Positions 7,801 to 12,052 of a stretch of DNA of 12,052 bases are shown in pieces. The translations under genes and the position numbers were made by a program. Numbering within the stretch: the first letter of the stretch is position 1; each line of letters begins with the position of its first letter. Under the pieces are notes generated by a model that was given only the letters and a program-made list of their open reading frames with translations, was not told the DNA's origin and ran no database searches. Source of the DNA: Betaproteobacteria bacterium. GTDB taxonomy: Bacteria; Pseudomonadota; Gammaproteobacteria; Burkholderiales; Eutrophovitaceae. Where the stretch lies: contig QXZO01000031.1 of NCBI GenBank assembly GCA_009886305.1, positions 2,165-14,216 of the forward strand, in the 5' to 3' direction.

Positions 7801-7998
7801 TTAACCAACCAAACGCAACGAACCCATAACAGGTTTTTCAAAACGCTGATCAATATAGCCCTTAACGGTCTGAGCACACTGACCACATTCCTTTGAACAC
7901 CCGGTCTGGTCAGAAATATCTTTGAAAGTTCTGCATCCTTGGTCGATGGCATTATCAACCTCGGATTCGCGAACTGCTCGACACACACATAAGTACAT
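7801..7998 (-). CDS. bfd: Bacterioferritin-associated ferredoxin
   Basis: A 65-residue [2Fe-2S] protein starting MYLCVCRAV. The four Bfd-type cluster cysteines are present as C4-x-C6 and C38-x2-C41 (ECGQC), with the typical AIDQGCRTFKDISDQTG segment between them. Further cysteines at 22 and 34 are extra. In E. coli, Bfd docks on bacterioferritin and passes electrons to release stored iron, and it is induced when iron is scarce. No bacterioferritin gene is in this window. I chose the ATG at 7998 over a GTG seven codons upstream (8019) because the protein then begins like known Bfd proteins and GGGGAAG lies seven bases upstream. A promoter with a Fur-like box sits directly in front, and an oxidoreductase and flavoprotein genes follow on the same strand. 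Confidence 0.92.
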   Translation of the reverse strand: MYLCVCRAVRESEVDNAIDQGCRTFKDISDQTGCSKECGQCAQTVKGYIDQRFEKPVMGSLRLVG

Positions 7999-8027
7999 GT
8001 ATCTGCTTCCCCAAATCACAATAGCAA

Positions 8028-8042
8028 TGAGAATGATTATCG
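8028..8042. promoter_or_regulatory. Fur box upstream of bfd
   Basis: TGAGAATGATTATCG matches the 7-1-7 Fur consensus TGATAATNATTATCA at 12 of 14 informative positions. The wider 19-base window 8023-8041 matches the classical Fur box at 14 of 19. It overlaps the predicted -10 element of the bfd promoter, where iron-loaded Fur would block RNA polymerase. This fits the known iron-starvation induction of bfd in gammaproteobacteria. Binding itself is inferred. Confidence 0.75.
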
Positions 8043-8064
8043 TTTAGATATAAGGGAATTGCAA
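8036..8064 (-). promoter_or_regulatory. Predicted sigma70 promoter of bfd
   Basis: On the minus strand TTGCAA (8059-8064) and GATAAT (8036-8041) are separated by exactly 17 bases, the ideal spacing; they match the -35 and -10 consensus at four and five of six positions. Transcription would begin near 8029, giving a leader of about 30 bases before the bfd ATG. The -10 lies inside the Fur-like box. The same transcript may run through the oxidoreductase, FMN-binding, apbE and membrane-protein genes. Confidence 0.6.
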
Positions 8065-8094
8065 GCAATAAAGATCAATCCCACTAGGCTCGAC

Positions 8095-9162
8095 TCAAGC
8101 AGTTGGTTTTATTAGGATTTTCTCAACCTGACGCCATCCCGCCTCTGCCATAGGTCGCGCGCGCTTACCCTGATCTACGGCGTGCGCACTTGAAGCAGTA
8201 CCATCCTTTACCCTGCCCATGATCCCTTGCAAAATACCGGCCAAACGGAACATGTTGTAGGCTATATAGAAATCCCAATTCTCTATCGAGCCCCTACCAG
8301 TTCGCTGACAATATCGCTCGACATACTGTTCCTCATTAGGGATTCCAGTCGCTTCATGGTCTACCCCGGAGATACCTCGAAACTCACCCGGCGTAAGACG
8401 CCAGTACATACAATGATAAGCAAGATCAGCCACTGGGTGACCAAGTGTTGATAGCTCCCAATCCAATACAGATAAAATTTTCGCCTCCGTAGGATGAAAA
8501 ATAACGTTATCTAACCGATAATCACCGTGCGTAATAGAGACTTCTTCACTTTGCGGAACGTTATTCGGGAGCCATTGAATCAGGTTTTCCATAGCCTCAA
8601 TGTGCTCTGTCTCTGACGCCCGATACTGCTTAATCCACCTGCTAATTTGTCGTTCGACGAAGTTTCCAGGGCGTCCGAAAGAATCCAAGCCAATCGCACT
8701 GTGATCCACGGAATGAAGCGCCGCGATCACACGATTTAATTCATCATATATGCGAGAACGCTCCCCTAACTCCATCTCAGGGAGCAAGCCATCCCAGATG
8801 ACTCGACCTTCCACAAAATCCATCACATAAAAAGCCGTACCAATGATGGTCTCATCCTCGCAAAGACAATATGTTTTTGCTACAGGCACATCAGTTGAGT
8901 ATAGGGCGGTCATGACTCGGTACTCTCTATCAACCGCATGCGCTGAAGGTAACAACTTTCCAGGGGGTTTGCGGCGAAGAACGTATACAGCGCCCGACGC
9001 CTTCAGTAAAAATGTAGGATTCGATTGTCCGCCACTAAATTGTTCAAGCGATATAGGCCCTTTAAAGCCATCAATGTGCCGTTCTAAATAATACTCTAAG
9101 CGCCCCACATCAAATTGTTGCTTAGGATCAACCGCGCGTGTTCCAACAAATTGTTCGTGCAT
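8095..9162 (-). CDS. APH-fold phosphotransferase (ACAD10/11- or LvaA-like kinase)
   Basis: A protein kinase-like phosphotransferase of the aminoglycoside phosphotransferase superfamily, 355 residues from the chosen start. The nucleotide loop is FSGGQSNPTF at about 42-51. The catalytic loop HGDYRLDN is at about 212-219, with D214 as likely base and N219 as metal ligand, and LDWELSTLGHP follows with D234 in the DFG-equivalent position. This subgroup usually sits beside acyl-CoA dehydrogenases and SDRs rather than resistance genes. Related kinases (the ACAD10/11 kinase domain and Pseudomonas LvaA) phosphorylate hydroxyacyl-CoA, so that is the best guess here, though unproven. The open frame extends upstream to 9396 but would overlap the divergent SDR. 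The Met codon at 9162 has AAGGAG nine bases upstream and starts MHEQFVGTRAVD. Met codons at 9171 and 9183 lack a well-placed ribosome site. Confidence 0.88.
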   Translation of the reverse strand: MHEQFVGTRAVDPKQQFDVGRLEYYLERHIDGFKGPISLEQFSGGQSNPTFLLKASGAVYVLRRKPPGKLLPSAHAVDREYRVMTALYSTDVPVAKTYCLCEDETIIGTAFYVMDFVEGRVIWDGLLPEMELGERSRIYDELNRVIAALHSVDHSAIGLDSFGRPGNFVERQISRWIKQYRASETEHIEAMENLIQWLPNNVPQSEEVSITHGDYRLDNVIFHPTEAKILSVLDWELSTLGHPVADLAYHCMYWRLTPGEFRGISGVDHEATGIPNEEQYVERYCQRTGRGSIENWDFYIAYNMFRLAGILQGIMGRVKDGTASSAHAVDQGKRARPMAEAGWRQVEKILIKPTA

Positions 9163-9240
9163 AATTGACATCTCCTTACGCATGATTATCTCATGCCCAT
9201 GGCATACTAGACGATCAAAATTAAAATTTTGGAATAAAAA
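9163..9240. promoter_or_regulatory. Divergent intergenic region with two inverted repeats and a -35 element
   Basis: This 78-base region between the APH-like kinase and the SDR contains two perfect 5-base-arm inverted repeats side by side. They are CATGA-TTATC-TCATG at 9181-9195 and ATGCC-CAT-GGCAT at 9193-9205. A consensus TTGACA at 9165-9170 faces the SDR, with TATCTC 16 bases downstream as a poor -10 lying inside the first repeat. The layout suggests an operator that could control one or both genes, but arms of five bases can occur by chance. Confidence 0.35.
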
Positions 9241-10086
9241 ATGAAAAACCTCAAAGATAAGGTGGCAGTAATTACTGGAGGGGCGAGCGGTTTGGGTCTC
9301 GCTATGGCGCAACGCTTCGCCAAAGAGGGTATGAAGATAGTCCTTGCGGACATAGAGGATGGCCCGCTGCAAACTGCAGTCAGTAAACTTGAGCAAACTG
9401 GGATTGATACCTTAGGCATCAAATGCGATGTCTCCCTGGGTGAAGATGTTGAAAATGTTGCGCATCAGACAATGGAGCATTTTGGTTCAATAAATATCGT
9501 CTGCAACAATGCGGGGGTTGCTCCTAGCGGACTCATTTGGGAACACTCAACTAAAGATTGGGAATGGGCAATGGGACCCAACGTATGGGGGGTTATACAT
9601 GGTATTCGCGTATTCACCCCAATTTTATTAAAACAAAAAGAAGAGGGCCACATTGTGAATACGGCGTCAGTTGCCGGACTTATGTCGTTTAACGGGATGG
9701 GACTCTATTGCACTACGAAGCACGCCGTAGTCACCATGACGGAATGTCTTCATCATGATTTAACAAATGTTTCAGAGCATGTTCGGTGCTCCGTTTTATG
9801 TCCTGCCTATGTTCCTACAGGTATCGCCAATTCAGAACGCAATCGACCTATCAGCCTCACAGAACCCCGCAAAAAATCCGAAGATGAAATCAAGATGGAG
9901 GAAAACCTCAAAAAAGCCGTTGAGTCCGGAAAAATTTCGGCTGAGCAAGTGGCCGATCAAGTTCTTCAATCCATTCGTGAAAAACACTTTTATATTTTGA
10001 CGCATTCAAAAATAAAACCTGCGATCGAAACGCGCCTGCGAGATATTTTACTCGAACGACTACCGACCGATACTTCCAAACGCTAA
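9241..10086 (+). CDS. Short-chain dehydrogenase/reductase (classical SDR)
   Basis: A 281-residue classical SDR with every key element. The TGGASGLG cofactor loop is at about 12-19, and D37 after the second strand (VLADIED) favours NAD(H) over NADP(H). NNAG is at 89-92, the active-site N114 in GPNVWGV, S143 in NTASVAG, and the YxxxK pair Y156/K160 in GLYCTTKHA. The segment WGVIHGIRVFTP and the C-terminal extension resemble a widespread uncharacterised SDR group often found near APH-like kinases and acyl-CoA dehydrogenases. A hydroxyacyl or alcohol substrate is likely but not defined. The ATG at 9241 is preceded by a weak GGA seven bases upstream. The gene is divergent from the kinase and could share an operator with it. 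It is cytosolic, with no signal peptide. Confidence 0.93.
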   Translation: MKNLKDKVAVITGGASGLGLAMAQRFAKEGMKIVLADIEDGPLQTAVSKLEQTGIDTLGIKCDVSLGEDVENVAHQTMEHFGSINIVCNNAGVAPSGLIWEHSTKDWEWAMGPNVWGVIHGIRVFTPILLKQKEEGHIVNTASVAGLMSFNGMGLYCTTKHAVVTMTECLHHDLTNVSEHVRCSVLCPAYVPTGIANSERNRPISLTEPRKKSEDEIKMEENLKKAVESGKISAEQVADQVLQSIREKHFYILTHSKIKPAIETRLRDILLERLPTDTSKR

Positions 10087-10089
10087 ATT

Positions 10090-10107
10090 TTGAGTTTATA
10101 AATTCAA
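10090..10107. repeat. AT-rich palindrome after the SDR gene
   Basis: TTGAGTTTATAAATTCAA is an 18-base near-perfect palindrome (16 of 18 positions), beginning three bases after the SDR stop codon and about 85 bases before prfC. It is symmetric with no loop and has no T-tract behind it, so a protein-binding site or a weak hairpin are both possible. The rest of the 104-base gap up to the prfC start shows no convincing promoter. Confidence 0.4.
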
Positions 10108-10190
10108 TAGCAAGAAAAGCAATGGGGCGTTAGAATGCGCTTCCGATTTACATACATTAAAAAAATTGTTTCAGCAATCACATTAAGCCT

Positions 10191-11798
10191 GTGGAACACA
10201 CAAAAAAAGAAGTCGCAACAGAAGCCAAGAGACGTCGGACCTTTGCGATTATCTCTCACCCCGATGCGGGTAAAACAACGTTAACAGAGAAATTATTGCT
10301 ATTCGGTGGTGCAATACAAGCTGCCGGCACGGTGAAGTCGAGAAAATCGAGTAAATTTGCCACCTCAGACTGGATGGCTATTGAAAAAGAGCGTGGCATC
10401 TCTGTAGCCAGTTCAGTTATGCAATTTGAGTATCGTAACTGCGTTATTAATCTTCTCGACACTCCAGGCCACAGGGATTTCTCAGAGGACACTTATCGGG
10501 TGCTTACGGCAGTCGACGCAGCTTTAATGGTCATCGATTGCACCAAAGGGGTTGAATCACAAACAATAAAACTCCTGGAGGTATGTCGCCAAAGGAACAC
10601 ACCGATCATCACCTTCGTAAATAAACTGGATCGTGAAGGTAGACATCCACTCGAAGTTATCGATGAAATCGAAGAAGTACTTAACATCCACTGCGCTCCC
10701 ATTACTTGGCCAATTGGTATGGGCAAAAGACTCGCGGGCATTTACGATATCGCAAGAGATGAAACACTCCTTTTCGACGCAAATAGTCCTGACCAAAAAA
10801 GCGGCACAGCTGTCAAAGGGCTCAGTGAAAAAACCGTAGATGAACAATTTTCATCAGAAGTGAGCGACACAAAAGATGAAGTCAGCCTAATACGAGAAGA
10901 TGACCGACACTTCGATAAAGAACATTTTCTTGAAGGTGAACTTACTCCGGTATTTTTTGGTTCAGCAATGAATAATTTTGGCGTGGTGAAAGCGTTAGAA
11001 GCCTTAGTCGACGATGCGCCATCTCCTCGACCAAGGCCTGCTGTAGAGCGATCAGTTGAGCCTGAAGAAAATAATTTTTCAGCCTTTGTATTTAAGATTC
11101 AAGCCAACATGGACCCCCAACACCGTGACCGAATTGCTTTCCTCCGTGTGTGCTCTGGTCGCTTTTCCCGCGGAATGAAATTACTTCACGTACGAAGCGG
11201 TAAAGAAATTCGTGCCGGGCAGGTGGTCAGCTTTCTTTCGCAACGCCGGGAAACGGTTGAAGATGCATGGCCCGGCGATATCATCGGCCTGCTTAACCAC
11301 GGAAGCATCGATATCGGCGATACCTTTACAGTAGGGGAATCCTTATCTTTCACAGGAATACCCTACTTCGCACCCGAATTATTCCAGGGCGTAACGCTCA
11401 AGGATCCCCTCAAAGGCAAACAACTCCAAAAAGGACTTCAGCAGCTTGGAGAAGAGGGAGCGATACAGGTTTTCAAACCTGTCTTGGGCAATGAAATGAT
11501 CTTGGGTGCTGTTGGTCTTTTGCAGTTTGAGGTTGTATCACATCGCTTAAAAGTAGAATATGGCGTTGAGGCGAGCACGAGATCATTAAGTTTTTATGGA
11601 GCCCGCTGGATCACCTCGTCCGACAAGAAAAAACTTGCTGATTTTGAAAGACAGCTTGCGGGCAATTTAGCGCACGACGCGTCTGGCAGTCTGGCTTTTT
11701 TAGCCACGTCAAAACCAAACCTAGATCTCACCATGGAGCGCTGGCCCGAAATTGAGTTTCATAGCATCCGGGAACATGCTCATAAATTTGCGCCATAG
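10191..11798 (+). CDS. prfC: Peptide chain release factor 3 (RF3 GTPase)
   Basis: A 535-residue translational GTPase, RF3, which removes RF1 or RF2 from the ribosome after peptide release. The G-domain motifs are clear: the P-loop SHPDAGKTT at about 22-30, ERGISV at about 67-72, DTPGH at about 90-94 and NKLD at about 144-147. RF3-specific stretches follow, such as CAPITWPIGMGK, TPVFFGSAMNNFGV, FKIQANMDPQHRDR and GAVGLLQFEVV, closely matching the E. coli protein (529 residues). The only workable start is the GTG at 10191, since an in-frame stop lies about ten codons upstream and the conserved domain begins soon after. No Shine-Dalgarno sequence stands out. The gene is probably transcribed alone; it follows the SDR by 104 bases and converges on the aminotransferase gene. 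Confidence 0.98.
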   Translation: MEHTKKEVATEAKRRRTFAIISHPDAGKTTLTEKLLLFGGAIQAAGTVKSRKSSKFATSDWMAIEKERGISVASSVMQFEYRNCVINLLDTPGHRDFSEDTYRVLTAVDAALMVIDCTKGVESQTIKLLEVCRQRNTPIITFVNKLDREGRHPLEVIDEIEEVLNIHCAPITWPIGMGKRLAGIYDIARDETLLFDANSPDQKSGTAVKGLSEKTVDEQFSSEVSDTKDEVSLIREDDRHFDKEHFLEGELTPVFFGSAMNNFGVVKALEALVDDAPSPRPRPAVERSVEPEENNFSAFVFKIQANMDPQHRDRIAFLRVCSGRFSRGMKLLHVRSGKEIRAGQVVSFLSQRRETVEDAWPGDIIGLLNHGSIDIGDTFTVGESLSFTGIPYFAPELFQGVTLKDPLKGKQLQKGLQQLGEEGAIQVFKPVLGNEMILGAVGLLQFEVVSHRLKVEYGVEASTRSLSFYGARWITSSDKKKLADFERQLAGNLAHDASGSLAFLATSKPNLDLTMERWPEIEFHSIREHAHKFAP

Positions 11799-11825
11799 CC
11801 ACAAGGTCATGGTCAATTGTTCCAT

Positions 11826-12052
11826 TCAGCGCGTGTTCTTTCGAATAAATGCGTCTAACCTAGCAACACCTTCGATGATTTCCTCATTAGAGGCAGCGTA
11901 ACTGAATCTCACGTGCTGGCCGTCATCAGGAACACGACGGCCAAAATGGATATCGGCTAAAACTGCAACCCCCGACTCGAGTAATAAGCGCTGTCTAAAT
12001 GCTTCAGAATCCTTGGCGCCAACCATCTCGCACGCCTCAGTCACGTTAGGCC
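11826..12052 (-). CDS. PLP-dependent class I/II aminotransferase, C-terminal fragment (runs off right edge)
   Basis: The last 74 residues of a larger protein are visible; the frame stays open to the window edge. The segment EAFRQRLLLESGVAVLADIHFG, followed by GQHVRFSYAASNEEI and a final helix ending in FIRKNTR, is the small-domain end of fold-type I aminotransferases. The Arg in VRFSYA corresponds to the conserved residue that binds the substrate carboxylate (R386 in aspartate aminotransferase). The PLP lysine and substrate-defining parts lie outside the window, so the amino donor and acceptor cannot be given. A GTG at 12044 lies inside the domain and is not the start. The stop is 27 bases from the prfC stop, and no clear terminator hairpin lies between these convergent genes. 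Confidence 0.85.
   Translation of the reverse strand, partial: PNVTEACEMVGAKDSEAFRQRLLLESGVAVLADIHFGRRVPDDGQHVRFSYAASNEEIIEGVARLDAFIRKNTR

Noticed and set aside
8019..8021. GTG start for bfd at 8019
   Set aside because: It adds seven residues (MIWGSRY) not seen in Bfd proteins and would place the start within about ten bases of the predicted transcription start; the ATG at 7998 has a good ribosome-binding site.
8095..9162. Aminoglycoside resistance kinase
   Set aside because: The fold is shared, but the GGQSNPTF and LDWELSTLGHP segments are those of the acyl-CoA-dehydrogenase-associated kinases, and no resistance or mobile genes are nearby.
9177..9191. GATTATC near the kinase start as a second Fur box
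   Set aside because: Only one half-site resembles the consensus; about 9 of 14 positions match, which is near background for AT-rich DNA.
11799..11825. Terminator between prfC and the aminotransferase
   Set aside because: No stem of useful length and no T-tract were found in the 27 bases.
1..12052. Phage, transposon, CRISPR or defence island
   Set aside because: No transposase, integrase, cas gene, regular repeats or target-site duplications were seen; all genes look like ordinary metabolic or housekeeping genes with uniform base use.

Overview
The window looks like a piece of a gammaproteobacterial chromosome, probably from a free-living, perhaps marine, heterotroph. The taxonomic clues are a full-length class-II release-factor GTPase of E. 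coli RF3 type (prfC), a bacterioferritin-associated ferredoxin (bfd) with a Fur-like box on its promoter, and a mid-range AT-leaning base composition (judged by eye, not computed). The taxonomic call is inference. Coding density is very high: the longest gene-free stretch is 117 bases and several neighbouring genes overlap.

Layout from left to right. (1) 1-80: the 5' end of a minus-strand short-chain dehydrogenase (SDR) that leaves the window. (2) 198-3193, plus strand: an acyl-CoA ligase (AMP-binding superfamily) overlapping an M20/ArgE-DapE-type metallo-amidohydrolase, very likely one transcript. (3) 3223-7998, minus strand: a tightly packed run. In transcription order it is bfd [2Fe-2S] ferredoxin, a zinc-free quinone oxidoreductase-like MDR protein, an exported FMN-binding protein carrying a flavinylation motif, an ApbE flavin transferase, a small four-helix membrane protein rich in histidines, and an IlvD/Edd-family sugar-acid dehydratase. 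A good sigma70-like promoter overlapped by a Fur-like box precedes bfd. (4) 8095-9162, minus strand: an APH-fold kinase of the acyl-CoA-dehydrogenase-associated type, divergent from an SDR (9241-10086, plus). (5) 10191-11798, plus: prfC, starting at GTG. (6) 11826-12052, minus: the C-terminal end of a PLP-dependent aminotransferase that leaves the window.

The most interesting part is the FMN-binding protein / ApbE / four-helix membrane protein trio. ApbE covalently attaches FMN to Ser/Thr of an [ST]GAT motif, and that motif is present in the neighbouring exported protein. The membrane partner has histidines spaced as in b-type cytochromes. Together they form a plausible small flavin-based transmembrane electron-transfer module. 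Its place downstream of a probably Fur-controlled bfd suggests, but does not prove, a link to iron. The flanking catabolic genes (acyl-CoA ligase, amidohydrolase, APH-like kinase, two SDRs, sugar-acid dehydratase, aminotransferase) fit an organism degrading acyl and carbohydrate-derived acids. No RNA genes, insertion sequences, CRISPR arrays or prophage genes were seen.
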